Positions 1 to 9,224 of a DNA stretch of 64,000 nucleotides are shown one piece after another. Below the pieces are notes generated by a model, which saw nothing but the letters and a program-made list of their open reading frames with translations, ran no database searches and was not told where the DNA came from. The stretch's first letter is position 1, and each line of letters begins with the position of its first letter. The translations under genes were made by a program, and so were the position numbers. The stretch covers positions 124,001 through 188,000 of the forward strand of contig ONNR01000005.1 in the NCBI GenBank assembly GCA_900319235.1. The letters run 5' to 3'. This DNA is from an uncultured Prevotellaceae bacterium (GTDB taxonomy: Bacteria > Bacteroidota > Bacteroidia > Bacteroidales > UBA3663).

Positions 1-732
1 GGATGTAAAAGCCTGCAGGAAATCAACATCCCCGAAAGTGTGACCGAAATAGGATGTGGTGCTTTCGTGGGGTGTACCTTCGAAACTATTGATCTACCTC
101 AGAGCATTACAGAAATAGGAGCCGAAGCTTTCACAGAATGCACCTTCGAAACGATTGAACTTCCCCAAAGCATCACGCATATTGGAGAAAGGGCTTTCGA
201 ATCTTGCTATAATTTGAAGCAAATAGCTCTTCCTCAAAAAATCACCCGTATTGAATCATCCACCTTCGAGAATTGCACATCTTTGACTGAAATCGAAATT
301 CCAGATGCTGTCAATTACATTGATGGACGTGCATTCGCATCATGTCGGGCGCTCGAAGAAATTAGGTTGCCGGCAAGCTTGGAGTATATCGGTATTTGTG
401 CTTTTTTTTCTTTATTTTATACAGCCCCGTATCGTTTCTATTGTAATGCCCCTGCTGTCCCCACAACAGCATCCGACGCTTTCAATGTCGAGTACCTTAA
501 ATATTATACTCTCTTCGTCCCCGGATCCTTAAAAGCTGATTACAAGGCGACCTACCCGTGGAGCGAATTCGGAGGAATCTACAATATTGATGGCAGTGAC
601 GACATCCAAGAAGTGTCTGTTGATGCGGCCCATGATCCTCTTCAGAAGTGGGATCTCAATGGCAGGGAACTCGTCCAGCCTGCGAAGGGGCAGATTTATC
701 TGCATCAGGGTCGAAAGAAAATCGTCAGATAA
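1..732 (+). CDS. BspA-like leucine-rich-repeat surface protein, C-terminal part (5' partial)
   Basis: The reading frame is open from the first base, so the gene begins upstream of the window. At least six repeats of about 23 residues have the LRR_5/BspA pattern (short beta motif, then xIGxxAFxxC). Proteins of this kind are exported and often bind host or matrix proteins in oral and gut Bacteroidales. The last 30 residues (LNGRE, then a KG-x-IY-x-GRKKIV tail) match the short C-terminal motif common on secreted Prevotella proteins, which resembles a type IX sorting tail. This fits the presence of porX/porW further on. A strong hairpin follows the stop. Exact ligand and full length cannot be judged from this fragment. 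Confidence 0.85.
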   Translation, partial: GCKSLQEINIPESVTEIGCGAFVGCTFETIDLPQSITEIGAEAFTECTFETIELPQSITHIGERAFESCYNLKQIALPQKITRIESSTFENCTSLTEIEIPDAVNYIDGRAFASCRALEEIRLPASLEYIGICAFFSLFYTAPYRFYCNAPAVPTTASDAFNVEYLKYYTLFVPGSLKADYKATYPWSEFGGIYNIDGSDDIQEVSVDAAHDPLQKWDLNGRELVQPAKGQIYLHQGRKKIVR

Positions 733-847
733 CATCCTCGTTTGTCATTGTCGCTTAACGTGTCTACTTTTTCAACTTTTTCAATTCTCAATTTTATCAA
801 TTTGTCTATATCGTTCTTCCCGTGATTGATGTAATATGTATGTCCTT

Positions 848-890
848 TATAATCAAGGCTTGCCGTAAAACGCGACAAGCCTTGATTATA
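848..890. terminator. Bidirectional hairpin terminator between BspA-like gene and trxB
   Basis: A perfect 15-bp inverted repeat (848-862 with 876-890) with a 13-nt loop separates two convergent genes. It can serve both strands. Confidence 0.75.
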
Positions 891-951
891 TTATCTGATT
901 GATTAGATGTAATATACCTTGTAGGAATATGGATCCGTATAGTGCTGAAAA

Positions 952-1911
952 TCACTTGCTCAAATAGCGCTCGGCATCGATGGCGGCATGGCAACCGCTG
1001 CCTGCAGCTGAAATGGCCTGACGATAGATGGGGTCGGCCACGTCACCTGCTGCGAAGACGCCAGGGATGTTGGTCGAGGTGTAGGGATGATTGACCTTGA
1101 TGTAGCCCTGTGCATCGACTTCCACGCCGGGATGCTGGGTGCCATCGGCATCGGTGCGGGGGAGGAAGGCATCGGTGTTGGGGTGATGACCGATGGCGAG
1201 GAAGAAGCCATCGATAGGCAGGTCGTAGAACTCCTCATGGTCGGTACCCTTGCCCTTGACGAGGTGAGCGCCTTCCACGCCATCTTCACCATAGAGACCC
1301 ACGGTCTGTGTCTCCCAAAGGATCTCAATGTTGTCGCGCTCCTTCACCTTCTGCTGCATAGCCTCGCTGGCACGCAGCACGTTACGACGCACGATGAGAT
1401 AGACTTTCCGAGCGAGATTCGACAGGTACTGTGCCTCTTCGCAAGCCGTATCGCCTCCACCTACAACGGCAACGACCTTCTTGCGATAGAAGAAGCCGTC
1501 GCACGTGGCACAAGCCGAAACCCCCATACCTGCATACTTCTCTTCGTCGGCCAGTCCAAGATACTTGGCCGAAGCACCTGTTGCGATGATGATGGTCTCA
1601 GCTTCGAGTTCGGTGCCATCGTCGATATGAACGAGGTGGGGACGGCTGCCATCGGTGCAGAAATCGACACGATCGACAATGCCGTATCGGATGTCGGCAC
1701 CCAGACGCTCGGCCTGGCGACGCAAGTCTTCCATCATCTCGGGGCCTGTAGTCCCATCGGGATAGCCGGGGAAGTTATCGACTTCGGTGGTCTGTGTCAA
1801 TTGTCCACCACTGATAGGGCCTTCGTAAACCACTGGCTCCAGGCCAGAACGTGAGGCGTAAATGGCGGCCGTATATCCTGCGGGGCCGCTACCGATGATT
1901 AGGCATTTCAT
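952..1911 (-). CDS. trxB: Thioredoxin-disulfide reductase
   Basis: FAD/NADPH enzyme that reduces thioredoxin in the cytoplasm. It is 319 aa, the normal TrxB length. The N-terminal FAD-binding GSGPAGY lies near residues 7-13, the redox-active CATC at about 134-137, the NADPH-binding GGGDTACEEA shortly after, and the C-terminal FAD motif GVFAAGDV near 280. The start is placed at MKCLIIGSG: the 22 extra codons upstream read through a GC-rich inverted repeat and add nothing conserved. It is the last gene of a minus-strand cluster behind dsbD and a cysteine-desulfidase-like gene. DsbD takes electrons from thioredoxin, so the grouping makes functional sense, although no thioredoxin gene lies in the window. 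Confidence 0.95.
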   Translation of the reverse strand: MKCLIIGSGPAGYTAAIYASRSGLEPVVYEGPISGGQLTQTTEVDNFPGYPDGTTGPEMMEDLRRQAERLGADIRYGIVDRVDFCTDGSRPHLVHIDDGTELEAETIIIATGASAKYLGLADEEKYAGMGVSACATCDGFFYRKKVVAVVGGGDTACEEAQYLSNLARKVYLIVRRNVLRASEAMQQKVKERDNIEILWETQTVGLYGEDGVEGAHLVKGKGTDHEEFYDLPIDGFFLAIGHHPNTDAFLPRTDADGTQHPGVEVDAQGYIKVNHPYTSTNIPGVFAAGDVADPIYRQAISAAGSGCHAAIDAERYLSK

Positions 1912-1928
1912 AGGGGAGAGGTTTGAGT

Positions 1929-2014
1929 AGACCCCCTCATTCCCCCTGCTTAGGGGGATGACTTGCTTGACGGGCATTATTCCTCCCCCTATGCAGGGGG
2001 ATTAGAGGGGGTCT
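1929..2014. repeat. GC-rich nested inverted repeat
   Basis: Arms of 21-22 nt (1929-1949 and 1993-2014) are inverted copies differing by one inserted base. Each carries two runs of five C or G. A second G-run/C-run pair lies between the arms. It fills the gap between trxB and the upstream gene. It looks like a small palindromic repeat element rather than a plain terminator. Confidence 0.6.
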
Positions 2015-2023
2015 GGGATTTAT

Positions 2024-3331
2024 TTATGAGGGTTTATGTGTCATTATGTCAAGAACCATTTCGTCGGTCTCGTTCATACCATATGCGCCGATGCGGGTGA
2101 GGTTGTGGATGCAACGATCGACATCGTCCTCGATGATGCCTTCGACGTTGGTGACGTATCGGTTCTGAATGGCAAGCATAGCGCTGAGTACGGCAGTGGA
2201 AACGCCCGACGAAACCTTCAGCGCACACGAAGGTTTGGCACCATCGCAAACCATACCGGCGAGGTTGGCTATCATGTTCTTGACCGAATAGGCAACCTGG
2301 TCGTAGGAGCCGCCCATCAGATAGGTAATGCCGCAGCTGGAGCCTGTCGCAGCCACGACGCAGCCGCAGAGGGCCGACAGTTTGCCAAGGCTCTGTTTGA
2401 TATAGATGGCGGTGAGGTGGCTCAGGATGAGGGCGCGGGTGATCTCCTCTTCGGTATTGTGGTTCTCCTTGCCAAAGACAACCACGGGCAAGGTGGCAGC
2501 GATGCCCTGGTTGCCACTGCCCGAATTGCTCATCACGGGAATCATGGCTCCGGCCATACGTGCATCGCAGGCCGAAGAGGTTTCCGACAGGATGTGGCTG
2601 AAGATGGACTCGCCCATGATGCCGCGGCCCAATGGTCGGCTCAGCGTCTTGCCGAGTTCGTGACCATAATTGCCTCGGAGCGAAATCCTGGCTGCATTCT
2701 CGTTGAGGCGACGTGCCTCGTTGATGAACTCAAGCTCTTCAAGAGGGGAGGTGGTGGCGAATTCATAGACCTTGCGAAGGGACAACTCGTGATCATCGGT
2801 TTCTTCGTCAAGGACGTGCGATTGTGGCGTGTTGAGCAGGATCGTCTCTCGGCCATCGGTGGTCCTCGATACATAGACGAAGTGATTGTGGTCGTGCTCG
2901 ATGATGGCTCTTGATGAATCACCATTCTCGGCGAAGCAAAGCGCCTCGATATACAGTTTGTCGGGACAGTTGTCCTTCTTCAATCCGATGCTGATGCGTT
3001 TCTCGCTCATGTACTGGCGTCCCTGCTCCACGGCATCGGGAGTAACATCGCGCAGCACCTCGAGTTCATATTCGCTTCGTCCGATCAAGGCCCCAAGGGC
3101 GATGGCGATGGGCAGTCCCACCATTCCCGTGCCGGGTATGCCGACACCCATGGCATTCTTCAGGATGTTGCTGCTCAGCAGGACATCGATACGAGCAGGG
3201 CGCACGCCGAGAGCCTCGGCGGCTTTGGCAACACATAGCGACACGGCCATCGGTTCGGTACAGCCGATGGCTGGCACTACTTCGCGATTGATTAAGGCAA
3301 TGATTTGCTCGCGTTCTTGTTTTTCAAGCAT
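2024..3331 (-). CDS. cyuA: UPF0597/CyuA family: L-cysteine desulfidase-like (serine-dehydratase alpha-chain fold)
   Basis: The 435-aa protein starts with a short helix followed by AIGCTEP around Cys24. It ends with a cysteine-rich pair of motifs, CGCVVAATGSSCG (about 325-340) and GMVCDGAKPSC (about 361-370). These are the hallmarks of the YhaM/CyuA family, whose archaeal relative is a [4Fe-4S] L-cysteine desulfidase giving pyruvate, sulfide and ammonia. Cys24 corresponds to the proposed catalytic base and the later cysteines to cluster ligands. It starts only 6 nt after the dsbD stop, so the two are probably co-transcribed. Substrate (cysteine versus another thiol or serine) is inferred from the family. 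Confidence 0.8.
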   Translation of the reverse strand: MLEKQEREQIIALINREVVPAIGCTEPMAVSLCVAKAAEALGVRPARIDVLLSSNILKNAMGVGIPGTGMVGLPIAIALGALIGRSEYELEVLRDVTPDAVEQGRQYMSEKRISIGLKKDNCPDKLYIEALCFAENGDSSRAIIEHDHNHFVYVSRTTDGRETILLNTPQSHVLDEETDDHELSLRKVYEFATTSPLEELEFINEARRLNENAARISLRGNYGHELGKTLSRPLGRGIMGESIFSHILSETSSACDARMAGAMIPVMSNSGSGNQGIAATLPVVVFGKENHNTEEEITRALILSHLTAIYIKQSLGKLSALCGCVVAATGSSCGITYLMGGSYDQVAYSVKNMIANLAGMVCDGAKPSCALKVSSGVSTAVLSAMLAIQNRYVTNVEGIIEDDVDRCIHNLTRIGAYGMNETDEMVLDIMTHKPS

Positions 3332-3337
3332 ATCTTC

Positions 3338-5383
3338 TTATTTATAATTATTCAGTCCAGTCTTGAGGAAGTTGACGTAGGCATCGATATCCTCGTCGTA
3401 GCTGTAACTGCCGTTGAGCGGGTTGCCCTTGCCGTCGAGCAGCACGTAGAAGGGCTGGGCATTGGCACCGAACTTATAGCGCTGCAGGTAGCTCCATTTG
3501 TCGCCAATGGTGCGCAGTTTCACGTCCTTGCCGTTTTCCTGGACAACCTCAATTTCGGGCAATGCCGTCTTGTCGTCCACCATCAGTTCGATGAGGATGT
3601 AGTCGTTGTCGATGATGTTCTTCACCTGAGGATCGGTCCAGACGGCAGCCTCCATCTTGCGGCAGTTGACGCAGCCGAAGCCACTGAAGTCGACGAGCAC
3701 GGGCTTGCCGGCACGTTGTGCTGCCTCCATACCTTCCTCATAACTGTGGTAGGTGACGATAGCGTCCTCGCCAAGCTTGAAGTCCTGGGTGGACATAGGT
3801 GGCGCGAAAGCCGAAATAGCTTTGCAGGGAGCACCCCAAAGACCGGGAACCATGTACATCGAGAAAGAGAAGCAGACGAGTGCGAGCATCAACTGGGTGA
3901 CAGAGACGCGCTCCGATGGGTCGGGATCGTCGTCGTGAGGCAGACGAATCCAGCCAAGCAGATACATACCGCACAGGGCAAAGATGACAATCCAGAGGCA
4001 GAGGAAGGTCTCACGATCGAGGATGCGCCAACCATAGGCAAGGTCGGCCACCGAGAGGAACTTGAATGCCAAAGCCAATTCGCAGAAACCGAGGACAACC
4101 TTCACCATGTTGAGCCAACCGCCCGACGAAGGCATCGACTGGAGCATGGAGGGGAACATGGCAAACAGCGTGAACGGCAGACTCAAGGCGAGTGCAAAGC
4201 CGAACATACCGATGGCAGGATAGAGCATCGAGCCGGAGGTGGCAGCTTCGACGAGCAGCGTGCCGATGATGGGACCGGTGCAGCTGAACGAAACGAGGCA
4301 GAGGGTGAATGCCATGAAGAAGATGGAGAGCAGACCAGTGGTGGCATCGGCTTTCGCATCGAGCTTGGTGGTCCACGACTCGGGGAGGGTGAGCTCGAAA
4401 GCACCGAAGAAGGAGAGCGCGAAGACTACCAGGAGGAGGAAGAAGATGATGTTGAACACCGCATTGGTGGCCAAACTATTGAGCGCAGATGCTCCGAAGA
4501 TGACGGTGATGAGCAGTCCGAGACCCACATAGATGACGATGATGGAGATGCCGTAGGTCACAGCATCCTTGATCGACTTGTTGCGATCCTTGGTGCGCTT
4601 GAGGAAGAAGCTCACGGTCATCGGAATCATTGGCCATACACAAGGAGTGATGAGGGCTACGAGGCCGGCAATGAAACCTGCGATGAGGATGTACCACCAC
4701 GAGTGGGCACGTCCGGAATCATCACCCTTGGTGGCTCCGTTGGAGAAGGCTTCGAGCTTGTCGATGACGGGTGTCCAAAGTCCTTCGGCGCTGACTGGTG
4801 CAGGAGCAGCAGCTGCCAGGGAGTCAACGGTAGCAGCAGGGTCGGCAGGAGTTTCGCTGTCGGCTGTCGCAGCAGGAGCAGCGGGCGTCGTTGCAGCATC
4901 GGCAGGAGTATCTTCCTTGGCGGCAATGTCGGCCTCGCCTGTGATGGTGAACTCGTAACGGGTAGGAGGCGTACACATGCCGTCGTTGCACGACATGAAG
5001 AAGACGAAGCCTTCGAGCTTATAAGGTGAGCCGGTGATCTTGAACCGCTGTTCGAAGGTGACGGTGTTCTCGTAGAACGACAGATCCATATCGAAAGCCT
5101 GGTCGTGTGTCTTGATCAGTTTGCCGTTGGAAACCTTGGTGGGACCCTTGACTTTCAGGCCATCGAGTGTCTCGAACGTGAACTCTGTCTTCTGCGGACC
5201 ACCTTCGGGGATGTCCATTGCATACAAATGGAATGTCGGGTCGATGTTGGCCGTAAAAGACACGGTAAGTTCCTGCCCTCTGACTTGGCTCTTGTGGGTC
5301 CATTTCACAGGATCGACAATCTGTGCCGAAAGCATCGTGCTGATGGTCAGCAGCAGAAATGTGAGCGAAAAGATTCTTTTCAT
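3338..5383 (-). CDS. dsbD: Thiol:disulfide interchange protein DsbD, three-domain
   Basis: 681 aa. A signal peptide (about 1-20) is followed by a periplasmic DsbD-alpha-like domain with CNDGMC (about 131-136), an Ala/Pro-rich linker (about 160-200), and eight or so membrane helices with the redox cysteines of ITPCVWP (about 247) and FSCTGP (about 366). A C-terminal thioredoxin-like domain carries GFGCVNCRKM (about 571). All three cysteine pairs needed to carry electrons from cytoplasmic thioredoxin to periplasmic partners are present. It is the first gene of the dsbD-cyuA-trxB run. The Ala/Thr/Pro linker is longer than in E. coli DsbD. Confidence 0.93.
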   Translation of the reverse strand: MKRIFSLTFLLLTISTMLSAQIVDPVKWTHKSQVRGQELTVSFTANIDPTFHLYAMDIPEGGPQKTEFTFETLDGLKVKGPTKVSNGKLIKTHDQAFDMDLSFYENTVTFEQRFKITGSPYKLEGFVFFMSCNDGMCTPPTRYEFTITGEADIAAKEDTPADAATTPAAPAATADSETPADPAATVDSLAAAAPAPVSAEGLWTPVIDKLEAFSNGATKGDDSGRAHSWWYILIAGFIAGLVALITPCVWPMIPMTVSFFLKRTKDRNKSIKDAVTYGISIIVIYVGLGLLITVIFGASALNSLATNAVFNIIFFLLLVVFALSFFGAFELTLPESWTTKLDAKADATTGLLSIFFMAFTLCLVSFSCTGPIIGTLLVEAATSGSMLYPAIGMFGFALALSLPFTLFAMFPSMLQSMPSSGGWLNMVKVVLGFCELALAFKFLSVADLAYGWRILDRETFLCLWIVIFALCGMYLLGWIRLPHDDDPDPSERVSVTQLMLALVCFSFSMYMVPGLWGAPCKAISAFAPPMSTQDFKLGEDAIVTYHSYEEGMEAAQRAGKPVLVDFSGFGCVNCRKMEAAVWTDPQVKNIIDNDYILIELMVDDKTALPEIEVVQENGKDVKLRTIGDKWSYLQRYKFGANAQPFYVLLDGKGNPLNGSYSYDEDIDAYVNFLKTGLNNYK

Positions 5384-5437
5384 ATTTATTCTAAGTATGT
5401 AACCAAAATTAAAGATAATTATATTTGTTTTTTCTTA

Positions 5438-5540
5438 ACACGAATTATCATGAATTTTACATGAATTATTTTTGTAAGATGTGTCCTTTACAGACATACA
5501 TACTGAAAAATTAACGTTAATTCGCGATAATTCGTGTTTA
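5438..5540. repeat. AT-rich inverted repeat upstream of dsbD
   Basis: AACACGAATTATC at 5438 recurs as its inverted copy (GATAATTCGTGTT) at about 5526-5538. A similar stretch starting ACACGAATTATCAT lies upstream of pepT at 32427-32460. The 225-bp gap between dsbD and coaE holds no gene. Confidence 0.45.
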
Positions 5541-5608
5541 AAGAAAAATTTGTATAGTTAATCCTGAATAGTTACTTAATATAATTGTTTATCTAAGAGT
5601 TCACGTAT

Positions 5609-6202
5609 TTATCCCAAGAGTTCACGCACTTGTTTGATTAGCGAAAGAGAGTCATCGTTGATTATCGTATGGTCGGCACGTCGGTCCTTTTCGTCCTGAG
5701 GCATCTGGGAGGCGATGCGGCTCAGGATCTTCTCGCGGGAGGCATTGTCGCGCTGCATGGCTCGATGAATGCGTAGTTCAAGGGGTGCGCTGACAGCCCA
5801 CACTTCGTCGGGGGAGGACAGTCGGTCGAATCCTGATTCATAAAGGATGGCCGACTCGAAGAAGAAAAGTTCTTTCGTTTCGGCCATAAGCTGGGTCTGT
5901 ATGTCGCGCCATACCGCAGGATGGACACAGGAATTCATCCTGTTCAGGGCATCGGAGCTAGAAAAGATGATGTCCGACAGATAAGGCCTGTTGAGTTGCC
6001 AGGTTCCATCGGTGGAGTGAAGATAGGTGTCGGGGCCGAAGAGCTGGCAAAGTTCGCTGCGCAGTTGCTCATCGTGCGTCATCACCCACTTGGCACGCTC
6101 GTCACAGTCATAGACCGTGTAGCCCATGATGCGCAGCAGCTGTGAAACCACCGACTTACCCGAGCCTATCCCGCCCGTTATGGCAATGAGTTTAGCGCTC
6201 AT
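5609..6202 (-). CDS. coaE: Dephospho-CoA kinase
   Basis: Last step of coenzyme A synthesis: phosphorylates the 3'-OH of dephospho-CoA. It is 197 aa, the usual length. The P-loop GGIGSGKS sits at residues 10-17, followed by the conserved YDCDERAKWVM and PHPAVW-like (VHPAVW) motifs and the C-terminal RIASQMPQDEK. The start overlaps the end of the upstream YbbR-like gene by 4 nt, indicating translational coupling. It is the last gene of the nusB-yajC-ybbR-coaE run, an order I recognise as common in Bacteroidales. Confidence 0.95.
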   Translation of the reverse strand: MSAKLIAITGGIGSGKSVVSQLLRIMGYTVYDCDERAKWVMTHDEQLRSELCQLFGPDTYLHSTDGTWQLNRPYLSDIIFSSSDALNRMNSCVHPAVWRDIQTQLMAETKELFFFESAILYESGFDRLSSPDEVWAVSAPLELRIHRAMQRDNASREKILSRIASQMPQDEKDRRADHTIINDDSLSLIKQVRELLG

Positions 6203-7218
6203 CTTTTCTCAATGACGTATTCGGCGATTTGAGGGGAAATCTGCACATTGGTCACAACTTCGGGCGGACCTACGTAACGCACGGCAATGGGCAGTTTGCC
6301 CTGACGCTCCTGACTCTGCAGACTGTCGTAATTGACTGAGACGAGGAAGTTATCGGGTGTGATGTCGCGATAATGCTCGAAGTCAACGAGGCATGTCAGG
6401 CCAACAGAGTAGGGGAAGATGACGAGATGCCGGTTGCTCGGTTCGTTGATTACCTGGACCTCCACTTGCCTGAACATCTTCTCGACATATTGGGCTACAG
6501 GAATTGTCACCTTCACCTTCGAAGGGGTTGCCTTCACGCCAAGGGGCAGTTCGAGGGAAAGCGTCTCTTCGAGGGTGTCGGTCAGGTTCTGCCTTCCTTC
6601 GATCACGGCATAGACCCACTGCATCGTGTCGAGCACGGCAGCCGGGGCATTGATGACAATCGAATCGGGCTTGACCTGTGGAGGACGCATTCGATGGTTA
6701 TCGGCCACAGTATATGAGCCGCTTAGCTTGACTGGAAACTTGCGACCCTCGGTCTGTGCAAAACGTGCATCGATGAGCGAAGGTGTGACGGCTACGATGC
6801 GGGTGCTGCTTTCGAGGCCTGCCATCAGCAATGACTGCAATTCGGCTGCCGAAATGCGGAAGTTGCCCAACACGTCGGCATATCGCTCGAAGTTGACGCT
6901 GAGCGAATCCAGACGGTTGTTCAAGCCGTAGTTCGAGAGTCGGGAATTGGTGTCGGAAATGGTCACCTTGAGTTCCTGGGGCACGTGGGTGGTGAACACC
7001 ATGTCCTGAGGCTGGTCCTCGACAATAAACTTCACGGTAAAGTCGGAGGCCGATACTTCACGCGCAGTCTGGACGGTCCAGAAGAAGAAGGCTATAGCAA
7101 CAAAGACCAGGAAGGTCCCCACCTCACCACGTCGCATTCGACGGATGAAGATGTTGGCTTTCCTGATGAACTTCGACTGACGGGATTCGTTGTCGCTATC
7201 GTGCCTTGAAGGAGCCAT
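6199..7218 (-). CDS. YbbR-like domain membrane protein
   Basis: 339 aa. It has a basic cytoplasmic N-terminus with one membrane segment near residues 37-55 (FLVFVAIAFFFWTV), then an extracytoplasmic region containing YbbR-type repeats (YTVADNHRM...VKPDSIVINAPA; ATPSKVKVTIPV). In Firmicutes the YbbR protein CdaR regulates the diadenylate cyclase CdaA, but no cyclase gene lies here and this Bacteroidota version keeps its position between yajC and coaE. The function is therefore unknown. It lies one base from the yajC stop and overlaps coaE by 4 nt. Confidence 0.8.
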   Translation of the reverse strand: MAPSRHDSDNESRQSKFIRKANIFIRRMRRGEVGTFLVFVAIAFFFWTVQTAREVSASDFTVKFIVEDQPQDMVFTTHVPQELKVTISDTNSRLSNYGLNNRLDSLSVNFERYADVLGNFRISAAELQSLLMAGLESSTRIVAVTPSLIDARFAQTEGRKFPVKLSGSYTVADNHRMRPPQVKPDSIVINAPAAVLDTMQWVYAVIEGRQNLTDTLEETLSLELPLGVKATPSKVKVTIPVAQYVEKMFRQVEVQVINEPSNRHLVIFPYSVGLTCLVDFEHYRDITPDNFLVSVNYDSLQSQERQGKLPIAVRYVGPPEVVTNVQISPQIAEYVIEKR

Positions 7219-7219
7219 A

Positions 7220-7576
7220 TTATTTTGGCTGAGCAGCAGTTACGTCGTTGAGGTCCTTGAAGACGCACTCCTTGCTGACCTGGACTGTGACGGCATTGTC
7301 GGGCTTGAGGCTGATGATGAAGCTCTCGACCTCGGCTATGCCTTTCTTGTTCTGTGGACCCATCTTAATACCCACGATCTTGCCATAGAGGCCGCCGCTG
7401 GTGATTACAGAGTCGCCCTTCTGCATGTTGTTGCGCTCCTCACGCAACTTCTTCTGCTGTTGCTGCTGGGGACGGATCATGAAGAAATAGAACACGGCGA
7501 TGATCAGTACGATGAAAATCAACGAGCTGTAGGGGCTGCCGCCTGCTGCGGCTTGAAGTAAAATGGTGTTAAGCAT
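7220..7576 (-). CDS. yajC: Preprotein translocase subunit YajC
   Basis: 118 aa. It has a single N-terminal membrane helix (about 18-36) followed directly by FFMIRPQQQQQKKLREERNNMQKGDSV, the signature of YajC. The cytoplasmic tail of about 80 residues has the expected VITSGGLYGKIVGI motif. It is an accessory subunit of the SecDF-YajC complex of the Sec translocon. secDF is not in the window. Only 24 nt separate it from the end of nusB, consistent with one transcript. Confidence 0.95.
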   Translation of the reverse strand: MLNTILLQAAAGGSPYSSLIFIVLIIAVFYFFMIRPQQQQQKKLREERNNMQKGDSVITSGGLYGKIVGIKMGPQNKKGIAEVESFIISLKPDNAVTVQVSKECVFKDLNDVTAAQPK

Positions 7577-7600
7577 ATTGTTTGTTTTTTATTGGTTATT

Positions 7601-8524
7601 TCATTTCTTGAAGATCACATGGTCGGCGCGCCACTGGGTGGCAATCTTGTCGATGACGCCATTGGCGAAACTTGCCGACTTGGCCGAACAGTAGTGCTTG
7701 GCCAGTTCGATGTATTCGTTCATCGAGACGGCGATGGCAATGTCGGGGAAATGACGAATCTCCGAAAGGGCACACGAGATGATCACCTTGTCCATCATGG
7801 CGATGCGCTCGGCCTCCCAGTTGGGAGTGATGGCATCGATGAGCTTCACGTTGTCGTAATATTCGTCAAGGGAATAGTGGAAGAGGTCGAGGGCAAACTG
7901 CTCGTCTTCTTGTTTCTGGAAGAGCTTGCCGGCAGGAATCATCTCTTTTGCGGGCTTGAGGTTCTTGATCATCTGCGTCAATGCCTTGAGCACGGTGGTC
8001 AGGTCGTCGTTCCAGTAGATGTCGCGCTCCTCGAGCACCTCGTCGAGCTTCTCGCACTGTGGGAAGATGGTGGTGAGGATTTCCAGCCACAGCTCCTTGT
8101 CCTGTTCGAAGGTTGGAGCCTCGCGCTGGGACATATACTGAGCGAAAACCTCGCTTTGCTCGATGGCATCGAGGATGGTGCGGTAGAGTTCGGTGTCGAA
8201 GTCGCTGGTGAGCCCTTCGCGCTCGCAGTATTCCACGGCCTCGCTCTTTTCGGCAATCATCAGCGCCAGCTTGTTGTCAACGAAGCGGGTGTTGGGGTTG
8301 AGTTCCTCGCGTGTGGGCATATATTTGCTCTTGGCAGCAAGGATCTGCTGGCGGCGATAGTCGGTAACCTTGACGATGAGGGCAAGCAGGTAATTGTAGA
8401 GTTTCTGTGATGCCTCGAGCGACTCGCGGAGCTTTCCATCGGCAAAGATGCGTGGCTCCTCGCTCTGCAGGCATGCATAGACGAGTTGTACGGTCTTGAT
8501 ACGTATAAGTAGTCTGTTGATCAT
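7601..8524 (-). CDS. nusB: Transcription antitermination factor NusB, long Bacteroidota form
   Basis: 307 aa, about twice the E. coli length. The N-terminal MINRLLIRIKTVQLVYACLQ and the C-terminal half with DYWNDDL, WEAERIAMMDKVIISCALSEI and MNEYIELAKHYCSAKSASFANGVIDKIA match NusB. The extra middle region is typical of Bacteroidota NusB. NusB binds boxA RNA with NusE (ribosomal protein S10) and promotes antitermination in rRNA operons. A clear promoter (8550-8580) lies just upstream, so this is probably the first gene of the nusB-yajC-ybbR-coaE operon. Confidence 0.93.
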   Translation of the reverse strand: MINRLLIRIKTVQLVYACLQSEEPRIFADGKLRESLEASQKLYNYLLALIVKVTDYRRQQILAAKSKYMPTREELNPNTRFVDNKLALMIAEKSEAVEYCEREGLTSDFDTELYRTILDAIEQSEVFAQYMSQREAPTFEQDKELWLEILTTIFPQCEKLDEVLEERDIYWNDDLTTVLKALTQMIKNLKPAKEMIPAGKLFQKQEDEQFALDLFHYSLDEYYDNVKLIDAITPNWEAERIAMMDKVIISCALSEIRHFPDIAIAVSMNEYIELAKHYCSAKSASFANGVIDKIATQWRADHVIFKK

Positions 8525-8549
8525 TTTATTTTTACTTTAAAAATCGCGG

Positions 8550-8580
8550 CAAAGATACAAAATATTTTTCATGTTGCCAA
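8550..8580 (-). promoter_or_regulatory. Bacteroidota promoter for nusB
   Basis: On the minus strand the -7 box TATCTTTG (8550-8557) and a TTG -33 element (8578-8580) are separated by 20 nt. nusB starts 26 nt after the box. Confidence 0.75.
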
Positions 8581-8642
8581 ATTTTGACACAAAAAATGAT
8601 GCTGAACGTCCAGAAAATGGCTATTGACTGGACAATCAGCAT

Positions 8643-9224
8643 TTAAAGTTGTCTATTGCCAAATTGTTGAACGTCGCCTTTGATGAAGGCTCGGACTGTC
8701 GCTTCGGTCATCTGCATCACTTTGGGAATCTTGGCGAAGAGCGTTTCGCAGACCAGCATCACGCGGTCGGGAAGGTCGAAGGCACGTGCCTTGTCGTGCT
8801 CCACATAGGTGGGATCGATCTGGAAATATTCGCCCGATACCTTGTTGCCGTTGCAGCTTGAGACGTGGAAGAGGGTGGTCACCTCGTCGTAATAGGCCAC
8901 GATGTAGTCGTCGGGCTGCGGGGTGGCTTCCCATTGGCCAAAGCCATCGAACGAGGGCAGAAGTGGAGAGGTCTCTGCTTCGCGAACCAACCTGACGCAA
9001 AGTCGCAGACTTTCGCTTATCTGCCGCTTGATGCGCTCGTAGGTCTCGGGTCGTATCTGCGGATCCTTCAATCGATAGGCCATCGACGACGAGAAGCCGC
9101 TCACTTCCATGCCATCGGGACGGCAGAAGCACTGTTCGGCATGAAACTTCGTCCCATCGATAGCCATCACCTTGTAGGCCTTCGAGGGGTCAAACCGATT
9201 TACGTAGCATTCGCCAACCTGCAT
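8643..9224 (-). CDS. Hypothetical protein, soluble
   Basis: 193 aa without signal peptide or membrane segment. I do not recognise a family. It contains three to four cysteines, a central segment (TYERIKRQISESLRLCVRLV, about 78-97) likely to be helical, and a C-terminal segment rich in hydrophobics (LPDRVMLVCETLFAKIPKVMQ). It stands alone between nusB and a divergent secreted-protein gene. A TATCTTTG-like sequence (9264-9271, minus strand) lies about 40 nt upstream, but without a matching TTG element. Codon use looks like its neighbours. Confidence 0.6.
   Translation of the reverse strand: MQVGECYVNRFDPSKAYKVMAIDGTKFHAEQCFCRPDGMEVSGFSSSMAYRLKDPQIRPETYERIKRQISESLRLCVRLVREAETSPLLPSFDGFGQWEATPQPDDYIVAYYDEVTTLFHVSSCNGNKVSGEYFQIDPTYVEHDKARAFDLPDRVMLVCETLFAKIPKVMQMTEATVRAFIKGDVQQFGNRQL

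Noticed and set aside
3305..5029. 574-codon plus-strand frame opposite dsbD.
   Set aside because: Antisense shadow of a well-supported dsbD; composition is the complement of membrane and linker codons, with no family features.
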